Shown: one piece after another, positions 24,215-37,139 of the stretch
Position numbering within the stretch: position 1 is the stretch's first letter
Layout: each line of letters starts with the position of its first letter
DNA from: Agriotes lineatus
Lineage: Eukaryota > Arthropoda > Insecta > Coleoptera > Elateridae
Assembly: GCA_940337035.1 (NCBI GenBank)
Contig: OW679197.1
Coordinates: 59,355,903 to 59,419,902, forward strand
Direction: 5' to 3'
Length of the DNA: 64,000 nt
Notes under the pieces: model-generated
Databases searched by the model: none
What the model saw: only the letters and a program-made list of their open reading frames with translations
Told to the model about the DNA's origin: nothing
Translations under genes and position numbers: made by a program

Positions 24215-24668
24215 TTGCGAGTAGATTCACACTAATTACTCGCAATCTTTGAACTACCGTTGTCCATTCTTCCAACGAAGCTGTGGAGAAAATTTTTTCC
24301 TACATCGTATGTAAGATTGACTCCAGTTTTGTCGCGGATACCCTAAAAGCTGTTAGTTTTGCTTACATCTAAGAGTTACGAGACCGCCTTCGTCGTTCAA
24401 CTTCGGCGGCCAGCGATTAAGTGCGTCCGGCAAAAATTTTATGCGACCCCCGGGGTCTGCGACTTCCCTTGCTTTTTACATTTTTCTGGCACCATTCCCC
24501 ATCGTCTAGGAAGTTTTTATGGTGGAACTCACACTTATCACAGGCACCTGAAATACCATGGTGGCGCCCTAAGTTAATTTATTCTCGGTACAATTATTTC
24601 GAATATCGCGGGCAAACCCGGCAAGACCAGTCCCCTTACCTCTGAGCTACTGAGCACCCTCTGCGAAT
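24215..24668 (-). repeat. Unnamed dispersed repeat family, copy B
   Basis: Shares AGATTCACACTAATTACTCG (24222), TTCGGCGGCCAGCGATT (24403), GGGGTCTGCGACTTCC (24450) and CATGGTGGCGCCCTA (24558) with copies A and C. On the minus strand the head reads GCTCAGTAGCTCAGAGGTAA (box A within it). About 44 bases further on, TATTCGAAAT looks like a degraded box B. The central 300 bp present in A and C is missing. Confidence 0.5.
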
Positions 24669-24679
24669 ATTACATTCCC

Positions 24680-27600
24680 AATCGTGGTTTAACGTTAACA
24701 TGATTTGCATAAAAGCGTTTAGGCCACATACGTGGCGTTACACAACAGTTAGTATTAAAACTGTTACATTCGTATACAAAGAATAATTTGTGGTTATAGC
24801 AACACGTTCGGTAAATGTAAATCTCGCTCTGAAGTGTAGCAAGGGTTAAATGTTGCACCGATTTTGTTCTAATATATATTTTTTGTATATTTTAATGCTG
24901 TAAGGTTAACTTTACCGTTTTTTAATTATACTCGTAGATTTTGATACACCTACGCTGAGTAGAACGGGTACAAGCAAATTCGTCTGGGAAAAGCGAATAT
25001 GTACTTCATGGGGCGCAGTCCTCATATCCAGCTTTATTAATTCAATATCCTGGCTGCGGCTGTGCTATGCACATCGCATGCTGAAAAGTAATAACTCCTC
25101 ATCGTCAACTTGGTAACTCGCACACGGCCACATCAGCGTCACATGTATCATCGTGAGGCAAATTTAGGGCGATCGATGGCCGATGGTGCACCTGCTTTCA
25201 ATTGCTGACATGCACCGCGAGCTTTTTAAGTCTTTTTCTTAAGCCGCTGGTTTAAAGCACTGATATCGCGCTCGGCGGCTTCGCATTCTAAGGGCCTCAT
25301 TTATCATACGGCAGAAACTCGCGAATGTGTTTGACACGTGAATACGACCAGCATTCAGAATGCATTGACACATTTGACTCGCGGCTTCCTTATAGTCGCT
25401 CGGTCCTGTTAACGTGTTATTGAACCGACTGCTGATACCGAGTGACATTATGGCGAGATCCCATTTCGCTAATGAAACATTACAAGAATTCCTGGGGATC
25501 TTTGAAACCATAGCGATTCCAAGAGTTTTAATTGCTGATTACAAGACATGTTATGAACTGAGTCTTATAAAATGACTAGCGTGCACTTGTTCAGAAATAC
25601 ACAGGCATGTTTTTACCATGGCACTAATGAACAACTTCAAAAACTGACTTAGAAGCTTCTTTATTAAGGATGCATTACTGCATATTAACAACCGCAAAAT
25701 GAGTCGTATGAACGATATCTCCATACAACGGATTTTATTTCCAGACAATAGGAATATTTCCAGTATATACTCTACCCTATGTAGAACCTTTCTGGTGGGT
25801 TTCTTCCAAATAAAAATATGTTGTTCCTGGAAATTAAGTCACTATAAGGGCATATGTGTGGAGCATGTTACCTATCTTCACTTTTTCGGAATCTTAATTT
25901 GGTTCCCAGTTTCGTTCGGCATATAATTTGATGAAGCAGCCTTTCGCGTTTTTCAAGAATTTTCTGAAGCTGATCTTAAAAAGCGATTGGCTACAAGAAA
26001 TTTTCACTCCAAAGCCGTTGCCATTCTCTGTAGGGATGCAACTTTTATGACGTGTTAACGTTACTGGAAGGATGAATCCCCATTCTGCCTGGGCGACGTG
26101 CAGATTTTCCGTGGCTAGCACGCATTTCTCTACTGACCGATTGTCACTTGCAGGTATGTACGTAATCTTTTGTTTTACGTTGCTTCACATTAGAATAATG
26201 TGTTTGCAGGCCTGTTTCGGTTCTCACGACTTGGTGCCTTCTTCAGCTCTTGGATAAGGCGATATTAGGTTTTCTCTGTTTTACTGTCCGATCACCGCAT
26301 GACGTCGCTGTACTTTAGCGATAAGACTCGGTAAAACGTCTATGTGTACTTCATCCAAACCAGCAGGCACTTACAATTCAGAGAAGACACCCGCCGCAGG
26401 TCCTAGCAATAGCTAGTTTATTTTAAAACGTTAAATTCTTATATAATTTTTTATAGTCGAAGCCCTTTACTTGTTGCGATTAACTTTACATTTTAATTAA
26501 TTTTGGATTTCATTCTATTCGTACGCCCGGCGTTGAGTGGTTTTTGATTGATTAATGTACTTATGAATGCGCTTCGCTTTTCGAAGGCCTTTGTGAAAAG
26601 CGTCCCATCGGCAGATTACGTTTAAGAACGTAGGTGACAAAGTAGAAGAGCTTTGTTTTACTTTACTTTTAATAAAGTATTGTTTGACTTGTAAGTATAA
26701 CCATTAATCATCGCTTACGATCCTGAAACATGGACAGTGACAACACTAATGACATAACGATTAAACGATGATAACTGGACTAAAGAGGGAACGTGCAAAA
26801 GCAGAATATGGTTAGAGGATATAGAAGGATGATGTCGTAAATGCAGTCGAATAGAATTGGGAGCGGCTGAAAGTCAAAGCGTGGAATATATTGCTATGAT
26901 ATAAAAATGGTAAAAAAATATATTCTATAAAAGGATGAATTATTTAAAAACTGGCCAAGATTGGTATAACATCTCCAAAATATGAGAAAGTCAATTAAAA
27001 TAGGAGAAATCGGTATTGATATGAATAATGTCTAAATATTCAGTCAATGCATTGTATTCAAGCTCACTTGAGAAAAGAATGACTCAAAGCAAGTGGTTTG
27101 AATTGTTTAAAATTATTTATTGTTCATATGAAATACATTGCAGAATGTTACAACGTACTAAAGTATAAATTAATTTTGTTAATGTGATGGTCTATTTATA
27201 ATACAGGAAAGTTTTAAATATGTTTATAAAATGATGACCTGATAACCTAAAAAATGACTTTTGTCAAGATATTTAACTAGCTTGATTTAAGTTAATAATT
27301 AATAAAATTTATTTCTGAAAAAGAGTGCCAAGAGAAGGAAAAGGAATTGTTTATGTTTGGTAAGAGAGAAGAAGGCGGGTACAAAATTTATTAATTTTAT
27401 GACAGATATAAAATGATCTTCCAGAATTAATGCTAAAACAGATAAACTCTGGGTAGAATTTAATTACAACGACGTTAAAAGTGATTATCAGTGCGTGATA
27501 TCAAAGTGGAAGAAATATCGTTAAAATTGGAGAACATTGATACAGAAGTGACAGAATCAAGTGAAGTCCAGGGGGAACCTTTTGCAGAGAAGAGTACTGA

Positions 27601-28190
27601 GCTACGAACAATATAAGTAAAAAATAAATAAAAAGGCCTATAGAAATTTTGAATGCATTTATATTAGATTTATAAATTAAGATTGGTTTGTAAACCGAAA
27701 GTTTAAAATATTGTAATTAATTACTGGAAGTGTCATTAACAAAATTGTGAGAATACCGGTAACTTTAATAAACATTAAGAACTACTTTTATATTGACGTA
27801 TTAATAACAAAACTGATAAAGTGTCATTTAAAGATTATAATTGGATACATATAATAGAACATAAATATTATCTTTCTAAAATAGTTTATTAATAGTAAAA
27901 GTACATTGAACTAGACTGCAGTGTCTTGTTAAAGTAATGCAACAGTTACCCTGCAGATTAAGACAAATAGAGCTAGCCGAGTTAATAACTATATGCAAGA
28001 AGATATCTAAGACAAGGTAGGTTTTATGGTGATTGAAATTTTAAAGAATAAAAGGTACAGTTAAGTGTCAAAACAGCTTTGTTCCTAGCAATATATAAAA
28101 GTCGAAGAAAAGTTCATTAATAAAATTGGATATGCAGAGTCTCTTCTTCAATAATTAGAAATCCTGTTTAGAGCAGCCTAATTTTGTAGT
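24680..28190. other. AT-rich stretch; one island, one possible LINE tail
   Basis: An island lies at about 25020-25520. At 26780-26890 (plus strand) a broken reading resembles the basic end of a LINE protein, too weak to call. 26900-28190 is very AT-rich with no feature. A CAG|GTATGT word near 26152 is noted among the rejected items. Confidence 0.3.
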
Positions 28191-28199
28191 ATACTGCTG

Positions 28200-28710
28200 T
28201 AAATATCATATTAACAAACTGATGAATTTGATGCACGCGACGCGGAGAAAATAATTTCGCTCATCTTGGCCTCCTCATTAATAGCATTTTGAGCAACTCT
28301 CAATTATGTAACAAACCAGTGGCAAGCGTCCGCGCTAGCTGCAGGTCAAACAACCGCAAAAAGCGAAAAAGAGAGCAAACCAGTAGGTGATGCTAACCGT
28401 CGAATAGCTCGAGGGTGTTGGCGCATCTTGTCCTCCAGTGCACCATTAGCAGAACTAATTACCGATCGCAGATCTGCAATTCCTCATCAGCTAATGGACG
28501 GATATGTACCGAGTGTTCGCGTCCCTCGTTGCATGTCGCCGGATGCAGGTTGCAATTTGCAATATCTGCGGCAATCCATTGAGGTGGAAATTGGCGGCGG
28601 AAACGTAAACCGACCACATTCTGCACGCAATGGTGGATATTGAAATCAGACGTGCAGGCACCAGGCTAACCCGAAAGTCCGTCTGCACGGCAGCACCGGT
28701 GTGTCAAGGT
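28200..28710. other. GC-balanced island, candidate regulatory element
   Basis: About 500 bp with sharply higher GC and words such as TTAATAG, CTAATTACCGATCG and CAGCTAATGG. The overlapping frames at 28428-28688 on opposite strands are shadows of this composition and have no recognised domain. Confidence 0.3.
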
Positions 28711-28989
28711 TTTGAGCTACATTTGGTGGGAATTACTATCGCTGCTGCTATTTACAAATGATTATTTAATCATTTGAAAGAGGTGTAATTTCCTTCGTTT
28801 GGAAAACCAATTATGTTCATAATCTAGCTCCACTGATATGTTACCACCACTACAAAGATAATAAAATCACAAAAGGAAGCCAAACTATTTGTAGTGAACA
28901 TTTGTTGAATGAGGTGCAACTGAATATCGCAGAAATAAATTTCTTGACATTACGAGAACTTTGAAAACTATTAATAGAACATGTTATTG

Positions 28990-29560
28990 CAAAAAGACGA
29001 CAGTTGGAAATTATGTGTATTGAGAAGAACCTGTTTATCAGACAGAGACATCAATTCTTCAGAATTAACGAAGTTATGGTCGCAAGCTGCAGGAATGTGT
29101 TTCTGAACATTTACTGTTAGAAGAACGTTGATCAGTTTTTTAGTCGCAGGGGTGAATGGTAGGTACCAATAAAGCCCCTGCTTTCACTAGATCATCAGCG
29201 TTGGACAATATAACAAAACGACTAATTCCACTTCTATTACTAATAATCAAACAGGAAAAACTTAATCAGAAGCTGAATTCTTCCAACAATCTAGGATTTG
29301 ATGTTAGCACTTATATGACGTTGTAAGTCTGGACAAGAAGTGGTAGACTGCATGTCCTTTATGAAATGACGAATACTGAAAAATACTTTGAACTGTATAG
29401 CATACGATGCTAACTATTTTATTTTTCAAAGCGACGCTGCTCATCGAAAAGTCGAGAAGATTGAACGAATTCATAGGTCAGCACAATATCCTGATGAACT
29501 CAATAGAAAACTAATGACAACGAATATCCAACCTTACTTCTAGAAGAAAATCCTATCTAC
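28990..29560 (+). pseudogene. Tc1-like transposase relic
   Basis: Several frames read together resemble a Tc1-family DDE transposase. The order is a helix-turn-helix-like part (LTKLWSQAAGM... near 29070), WTRSGRLHVLYEMTNTEKYF at 29331-29390 (family pattern: G-x-L-x-x-x-x-G-x-M-N-x-x-x-Y), then FIFQSDAAHRKVEKI at 29419-29463 (family pattern: F-x-Q-D-N-A-P-x-H). The catalytic region is broken by stops and frameshifts, so it is inactive. No TIRs were found. Confidence 0.55.
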
Positions 29561-29631
29561 GAAAGCGTTGTTAAAAGCCATATGGGACTCCTTAATGATA
29601 CTGCAGAAAAAAATCAAAATATGGCAAGACA

Positions 29632-29700
29632 GGTGTACCCCAGGGATCAGTATTTGGACTACTGTTATTTACTTTACGTAGAAATGATATCGCTAAATTC
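29632..29700 (+). pseudogene. LINE reverse-transcriptase fragment (GVPQGS motif)
   Basis: The frame reads GVPQGSVFGLLLFTLRRND, matching the conserved G-V-P-Q-G-S-V-L-G-P-L-L-F block of jockey/CR1-type LINE reverse transcriptases. It directly follows the Tc1-like relic, so one element probably inserted into the other. Only this motif is recognisable. Confidence 0.55.
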
Positions 29701-29704
29701 TCAT

Positions 29705-31650
29705 TGCCATTACTACGCCTGTAACTGATTTGACAACAGCTGGTGTTAATGCACTTACACAGCAGGTAAGTAACACAACCAGAATTAACTATCTAAAATG
29801 GTATGGACATCAGGTCCAAATCGAGAAAGAGGCTGGCGCTGAACTGAAATGAATGCGAAAAATGGATTGAGGCCCAGACACTTTCGGGTACACGGGATTT
29901 TTCAAAGAAGAATTAATTGATTACCCGTCTAATAGTAACCATCTTAGTGTAATTATAAACAAAAGGTTAATATTTCACAATTGGTTATAACTGTTGTACA
30001 AGTATCTAAACTAAAAGAACTCCAAGTAATGAACCGTAGCATAGGGTTAATGAACGGAAGGTTTTTCCACGCAAAACGTTTATGTGCATTTATATTTATA
30101 TCTCGCTGCTCTAATTACATGCAGCCATGGAAAAATGTATATCTTAGTGCGTGCATTGCGCGCGGAATAAATGCATAGATAACCCCAATAAATTTTTATG
30201 TCCACATAAATTATCAAAAAAGCACAGTTTAATGAGATACAATCTCATTTCCTTCATTTCTAGCTCTGAAATTGATCGCATGCAAGTCATGGATATAAAA
30301 AGGATTTAAACGACAGTTAATGGACGCAAAGACAGAATTTGTATATCGGCTGCTCTTGCAGATGGCTCTAACTTGTCCAATAGGAAAATTACTGCTGGTA
30401 TGCGCTTCAGCAAAGACCAGAATTTTCGAAACGAATCCCAGCTCGTCAAAGCCGGCGATTGGTCTTGTGTATACATCAAATAACCAGAAGGGGTCATGGC
30501 CTCGCGGGTCAGGTCATGAAAACGAAACCTAGTAGGGCACGACCTAAATATAATAACCTTTTCGTACCCTCACACAATGAACTTTTGTAAGCAACAAATA
30601 AAGGTTCGAAAAACGAAAGGGATTTTATTTCCACTGCGACCAATTTTTATTTGTAGCTACATTGCAGAATTGATTTAGTCCAAAGCAGTTTTTAAAAGCA
30701 TGCTAGAATTAGGGGACTTGCTTTATTTTCTATTACTTACTACTTTTAGTGGTTCTAGAGCTAGTTTTTTATTGTAGTACTCAAAAGGATCTCAGAACCC
30801 ATAGCAGATAGAGAAACGGTTAAATAATTACCTTTTTTCTAACAAAGTGTCTATACTTCTGATGCCAGTCAATTGATGATATTGGGCAGATATATTCCCA
30901 CCTTTTAGATGGCCTCCCGCGATCTTGTTTTCCATGAGTTTCATGGTCTCTAATTGACTACATATGTTTATTTTGTAACTTCGTATTCAATATAGCGACA
31001 GAAAAAAAATAGACATAAAGAATAGCACTGTATAGCAGGTCATTCATAGACTTCAACAGAAGTTGTTGTAGAAGAAGTTATTAAAAACCAAATTGTTTTC
31101 ATTTAGTGGTTCTTGAAGGATCATCGTTAATAACCAGGTCTTAAGAGATCTATAAAAGCAAAGCGCGAAGAAGTTCCTGCTTTTTGCTGCACTCAATATC
31201 AAAACAGGTACAAAAATATTACAGAGCCAGAGCAAACGCAGACGCGATTGTCGATGAAGAGACAGCGACACAACGGTTGAAAACCCTTTTATGCAGTGCT
31301 GCCCATTGTCCTATTCATTCGAAGTTTGTCAGGTAATTAGCTGCCTGCGAATTACATGAAGCAGCACCAGATATTAAAATTCCTCGAAGGATCCTACTGT
31401 TGTTAAGCCGTTGCAGAATGGTCGCTTAGTCATTACAGAATCGTCGCCGTTTGTCAGTACAATCGACGACAACAACCACAATTATTCTAGTCGACTTGCT
31501 CTTTTACCGGCATAAATGTGTTCATTATTTGTTGCTGCTGAGAATCTTCTTAAAGTTTTCAAATTTCAAAAGCCACCTCTAAATCCACATACTGTTACCT
31601 CCGTTATCCTGTAACCTGTTATCAGCTTGAAATTTTCCTCTGCCGCTGAA
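29705..31650. other. Stretch without firm features
   Basis: A weak LINE-like phrase (INYLKWYGH) occurs on the plus strand near 29789; otherwise nothing recognised. CAG|GTAAGT at 29760-29768 lacks a pyrimidine tract. Confidence 0.3.
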
Positions 31651-31724
31651 TCCCTCACAATTGCACATCACCTAAGGTCAGGTATCTAGCGGAACCAGCC
31701 GCAACCTAGACTAGAAAAACTCTG

Positions 31725-32585
31725 ATCGCGTGTCGATTTCCACTAATTGCTCGTGGATAATCTTTTAATTACCATTATTCATTCCTCCGAAGATGCTGTT
31801 GAAAAACTTCGCTTACATTGCGTCTAGAATTAACGCCAGTTTCGTCCATGGAGCTGTCCAGTTGCAAATCTTATTAACGTAGGCGACCAGGGACCCAATA
31901 GGTCCGGCCAAGATTTTGCGCAACTCTCGGGGTCTTTTATTTCCGTCTTGCAGTTGATTGAACTGCATTTCAACTTAGTCAAAAATATGTTAATCTCGAT
32001 TATTGTATGTGTGATTTACCTCAATTTGAAATATGCAACTTAGCTTGCCTTTATATTTTGTTGCGTAGCTCCGTTACCATTCCAGTAACGCTTTCAGTGC
32101 TCTGCACCAGCGTGTCAATATGGCTTTCTCTTGTGTAATGTTTTCTTATGTAAAGATTATGATTATCACAAGCACGTAGAAATTCTTTAGGGATAACTTT
32201 GGTTAACCTTCTTTGTTACAAGGCTGTAATGTTATGAACGTTATACTAATAGTTTGTATTATTTTCATTTGTAAAGCGCAGTGCAGTTCTTAGATATCGC
32301 AAGGTAAGTCATAGCTGGAGCTTGCGCACCGCTCACATTTTTCATCGCCGAGGAGGTTTTCCATAGTGTAACCTCCAAGTCCATCGCTAGTATTTAAGCT
32401 ACTATGGTGGCGTCCTACAATAACGCGCAGGTATTCCCGTATCTTTCAAGGTACCATCATTTTGAATATATTGAACGAGCTTTTTATTACACTGTTCGAC
32501 CCACTCCCATCCCACTGAGCTACTGAGCAACTTTTAAGCTTGTCATGTCTCGTAAACGGAAATTTGCCGGTAACAATATTTTCAA
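31725..32585 (-). repeat. Unnamed dispersed repeat family, copy C
   Basis: Longest copy with copy A. Landmarks: GATTTCCACTAATTGCTCG (31735), GTAGGCGACCAGGGACCC (31880), GCGCAGTGCAGTTCT (32277), CGCCGAGGAGGTTTTCCAT (32347), CTATGGTGGCGTCCTA (32401), CTGAGCTACTGAGCAAC (32515). On the minus strand the head contains TAGCTCAGTGGGA, a good pol III box A, preceded by about 50 bp also shared with copy A. That 5' extension argues the element is more than a simple SINE. Confidence 0.5.
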
Positions 32586-32599
32586 TAGACCTCAATAGT

Positions 32600-32995
32600 T
32601 GTAAGTACCGACATCGTCATATAAATCTGTAAAGCTTTCTATAAAATTTTATTTAAAAGCACATTTCTCAAGAATGCTCAGCAAATCAAAGATACGTTTT
32701 AAGAGCTTCGTTAATACTAACATTTTCGTTAGTCAGTATCAGATTTAAGATTGATTTGTAATCACTATCGGTGATTGCAGGGATATCAGAATCTTGATAG
32801 GACCCATTTCATTGAATCGAAACGAAATACTGTTATTACCGCAATTTAAGGTTGAGCTGGGTCCGCCCCTATCATTTAGTAATTTACCTTCTATAAACAG
32901 AATCACAAATTTCATTTGATCAGTGATAGTAACAAGTCTCTTTTTGACTAATCTGTACAAATGGCATCGCAGCATAAATCTAAATATTGCGGCAT
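32600..32995. other. AT-rich spacer
   Basis: Nothing recognised on either strand. Confidence 0.3.
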
Positions 32996-32999
32996 CAAA

Positions 33000-33480
33000 C
33001 TATATGGCCGACTAAAACTGCTATATGGCAAGGGCGAGTGCTGAAGTAAAATTGAGTCCTAGTTTTACGAGTTCTAATCCGGAGGGCACAAGGAGCGATA
33101 AGTACGGGCCCGCGAGTAATTTTTCCCTTTTTACGGATGAGGTATTTCAGTGGGTCGTTTATAGTGATCGCAGCGAACCACAAACGCTTATCAGAGGTAG
33201 CCGTGACATCTATAGAGGCCGATATTAAAGCCACTGATATGAAAAATGCAATAAAGCTTGTTTTTCCAAAACAAGAACCTTCAGGACGATTTTATTACTC
33301 GTTGCATAAAGGTGCCGTCAACCACGAAGCACATGAAAAATTGTGCCGGGAAAATTCGGCCAGGCACGAAAGCAGCTACGCAGCAAAAATTTAGACGAAT
33401 TGTTGCGGAACACTCCTTAAATATGCGTAGCCGTATTGAATGTGGGAATAAATAGAACACGTCGCTGTCCTGCGATAGCG
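33000..33480. other. GC-balanced island, no gene seen
   Basis: Holds several overlapping frames, including the longest in the window (160 codons, minus, 33281-33763). That frame has no domain, many Cys and Arg codons, and competes with frames on the other strand. Treated as a non-coding island. Confidence 0.3.
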
Positions 33481-33799
33481 ATCGGCAGCGCAATATTTTA
33501 GAAATTTCATTGTGTGCGCGAAGTAAGCCATGAAATATTTCAATTCGGATATGTGAATTAATTTCCGATTTAATCGAAATTTGCAGACAATAAATCGCGC
33601 TGCAAAATCTCTCGACACATTGCCGGATTAAACACACTCGGTGACGTACTGCTATTTGTACCCGCTCACTATTTATGAAACATAAATACCGGTACATGGA
33701 GGTACATTTTAATGGTACATCAAGGCTCGCGCGCATAAGTTTTATTGTTTCGCAACTACGCATACATCAAGTTCATTGATTAGCAAATGCATGAGGCAA

Positions 33800-34730
33800 C
33801 ATCCTAAATTTCAAAGTGCAAAACTAGGTTGCGCTTAGCTAAATAAGCTTCTACATGCATATGCGAACCAGAAGAGTTTTCAGCAATACGAGGAAAATGA
33901 AATAAGATCTACTTGCGACACAAATTCATTGAACGGTTAAATCAGGTTCTAGTAAATATAATGTTCTTCTAATGTCATCTAAGAATTAAAATACTATTAC
34001 GTTCTGTCAAAATATTGATATAGTATTGCAGCCCTAAAGGTTGTTCGCCCTATGCCTTTAACTATTTTTTTCTTTTCTGTCTATTGGCTGTTGCTTCTTT
34101 CCAATTTCGCACCCCTGCTATGCTCAAATCAACATCCATTGCAGCAAACCATTTCCTCCTTTGAACGAATCCTTGTTCGTTTTGTACCTGCTCTTGCTTC
34201 AACCACTGTTTTTGTTATAAATATGCCATAATCATATTATACCTTGCAGCTACACTCACAAATAAATATGAGAACCGAGTAAATTGCCAAAATAATTTAA
34301 TATTCACATATCTACAGGTACAAAATTGTAGAAACAGTGCTACACATTGTGTGCTCCTTCGGAATTTTATAAGCTTTTACCTGCTTGGATTTCCCAGACA
34401 ATGAGCAGTCGCGGATGTCAACATTCTTACAGAAATTACGATTTTCGTGAGCAATTGCAAGACTCTTGCTACAAACTCAATGTTTGCATCCTAGCTTTTG
34501 TAGTTATATTTGCTTATACACATAGCTTCATTATTTCTCTATTTCTGCTTCTTCTTAATACATTTTTCCCTTATGACAGAATGAATTTTTCGGACTTTTC
34601 GCTTCAGCACACATTCATTGTCTTATTTATAATCAATACTTCATATCAGTATAATATAATAATGGTGAGGCACTAACACCCCATGAAGGAGCTTATGAGT
34701 ATAGAATAATATATTGTATAACGGTTGTAT
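33800..34730. other. AT-rich spacer
   Basis: No supported gene. The 109-codon frame at 34347 contains a hydrophobic stretch but no homology I can name. Confidence 0.3.
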
Positions 34731-34739
34731 ATATCATAT

Positions 34740-35970
34740 ATCCTCTTGATAGTCTCATTAAGGCAGCTGTATTGAATTTTTCCACTTTTCTTTCTCCGGT
34801 TCTTAGTTTCACTCAAAGATGTACAAAACAGTATATTTCCTGGTTTTCACAATTAATGCCAGGTCTTCTAATTTCCAACACCTTCCCTCACATTTCCATA
34901 TATTTCGTTTTCTCCAAGCCATAATATTTAGATGTTTTCTGTAGGTCATCTACAAATACTACACATTGCTATCTACGATGGCAAATAATAACTCCATTAG
35001 AGTTGTTATTGCTATCTTTTAGGATTGCTTGTAACACTAAGTTAAATAATAACGGAGACAATGCGTTAGCTTGACGTAATTGTTGATTAACTTTAAAGAT
35101 TTTTCAAATTCTACTTTCCAGTATTATCCTACACCTTGTTCTCTCCAGGTTCATCTTGACTGGTTTTATTAATTTTTTGAGTATACCTAAACTGTTCATA
35201 ACTTCTATTACCTCTTCTCCTTTAATTAAATCGCATGTGCAAGGAGAGATTTGTACCAGACTTTACAGATACTTCAAATACCTCAAAGAATGTCGACTGC
35301 TCATTGTCTGAGATATCTGGGAAATCAAGTTTACCAAATTCCGATGGAACAGACAATGAGCAGCAATCTATATAAGAGTTGTTTATGAAGTTAGGCTCTT
35401 TCTCACCATATCGGCAGTAGTGTTAACGTTACTATGGTTGTTTTTTACCAATTTGTACTTGTAAGTGGAGCAACAAGCTAAAGCCATCAAAATATAGGTA
35501 ACTGACCTCTGCTTTCTGAAATATTCTATATTTAGTCAACCTTCTCCACTAACTTCTTTATCATTTCTAGTACTTTATATCTTACACCTTGTATAGCTGT
35601 ACCTCTATGGTCTGTCGTATTACTTTTTTTTAAATATTGGATATAATAGTGCATTAGCCCATGCTTTAGGTATCCTTTTGTCCTGCCATATTTCATTTAT
35701 CACGATGTCTGCCTCCCTCAAAATCTCACGAACTTATTCCGTTGTAGCCGAAACTTTTGTTGTTTTTGAGTTGTAAGATTATAACTGTTATCTCTCTATC
35801 ACTCGGTATATTTTCATTTCATATAGTGCCGACCTGCTCTTATTGACTTCTATCATTTCCTTTAATTCTCATATTCTTTTCTTCGTCTTCATTGTTCAAA
35901 ACCTTAAAATATTCTGCCCATCTTGATAGTTTTTCCACCGTTCCTTCTCATCTTTACAATATTCCGTTTT
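34740..35970 (-). pseudogene. LINE (RTE-like) reverse-transcriptase relic
   Basis: Reading the minus strand across frames gives RT blocks in the right order: W.EYF / LKNNKSFGYNGI near 35770-35930, IWQDKRIPKAWANALLYPIF near 35625-35695, LRQANALSPLLFNLVLQAI near 35015-35075, then FVDDL and EKTKYM near 34905-34965. This matches the fingers, palm G-L-R-Q-G-D-x-L-S-P and catalytic D-D blocks of RTE-type LINEs. Many frameshifts and stops. The region between about 35100 and 35600 is decayed. It could belong to a neighbouring LINE clade. Confidence 0.6.
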
Positions 35971-35979
35971 ACCAAACAC

Positions 35980-36990
35980 CACAAAATATTTGGTGCCTAC
36001 AATACTTGCAGTACAGAATTACATAGAACATGGTACGCTAGTTACAGCCCCTAACATAAAAGAAAAATATTTGCTTATATTTCTTTATAATTACTGATTT
36101 GGCATCCCAAAGGCCAGTACTATTGCAATTTTTAAAATAAAAGATAGTAGCTTGGAACTCAATCTGTCGAACGTATAGCATTTTATCAATACATTTTTCG
36201 CCATACGATGCCTATCGTGGAGACTTTACATACATAAAATTTCTATAGATCTTACGCAGAAACAGCAAAGTTGCTGAAAACAATTCTTGGCTATACTTAG
36301 TTATTCGAAAAACGAGTTCTATGGAAATATTACTTCCATTTTAAGGATAAATATTTTGGTGAAAATTGTACTGTTAAATCAATCCAGCGCCTAGTATTGC
36401 TATTAGTTACAAACCTACTTTCTCGTTATTTAACACGTAGTTAATTGCAATTTCACCTATTTATTTAGCTGTAAAACACTCATTGTTACGTTTAAATTTT
36501 TTATTCTATCGAAATTGTTAGCGTCATTTTGAGTTGCAATAAAATGAATAAATCGCGATCTAATAACGAAGTAATCAGCTCACAACTAATGTCGGAGAAG
36601 GGTCACCCGTGGAACAATATAGTGCCTAATCAATACGAGTAACAGTTTAGGGCGAGCGGTTCTACACTTACCCTGACACACCTCACAGAACCACTCGAGG
36701 AACCGAGGTAGTCGAGATACGACAATAGATGGGTTGAAGAGAAATACACGGCAAATAAAATAAGCAATGAGTGATGGGCATAAAATACGCGTTTATTCGA
36801 TGCCAATCTGTAATAAAAAACTACAATTTTGATATCTAATAGCACACAAATAAATCAATCTCCGCGATAGCTACCGACGTAATTGGAGCTCCAAGTACTC
36901 ATTGATGGCGCTCGAATGAACCTTATGGCAGTAATCGATAATGAGTTACTACAAACTGCTTACATGCGTAACCGAAAAGACAGTAATTAG
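35980..36990. other. AT-rich spacer
   Basis: Nothing recognised. Confidence 0.3.
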
Positions 36991-36992
36991 TT

Positions 36993-37132
36993 GTAAGTTC
37001 TTCCAGGTTATGCCGTAGTGGTCGATTTAAACTTGACGTTTAGAAAACTTCTGCAGAAGCTGGCAGCCTGGGCAACGAAACGAGATGAAATACGCGAAGT
37101 TGACGACCACGGCATAACCCGGAAGAACCTAC
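36993..37132. repeat. 140-bp foldback element
   Basis: The two ends are inverted copies: left GTAAGTTCTTCCAGGTTATG (continuing to 37024) and right, reverse-complemented, GTAGGTTCTTCCGGGTTATG (37104-37132). They differ by two substitutions and a 3-bp indel over about 30 bp. The interior contains the palindrome CTTCTGCAGAAG. No coding capacity. Fits a MITE or foldback element; the target duplication is not evident. Confidence 0.55.
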
Positions 37133-37139
37133 CATTATG

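Noticed and set aside
26100..26160. CACTTGCAG|GTATGT on the plus strand as a second recursive splice site
   Set aside because: Pyrimidine tract is weak and interrupted, no branch site stands out, and it is on the opposite strand to the other gene signals.
29745..29772. CAG|GTAAGT on the plus strand as a recursive splice site
   Set aside because: Perfect donor but the upstream sequence is purine-mixed, so no credible acceptor.
33281..33763. Longest open frame in the window, 160 codons on the minus strand
   Set aside because: No recognisable domain, Cys/Arg-rich random-looking composition, overlaps several frames on the other strand, and lies in a GC-balanced island where long chance frames are expected.
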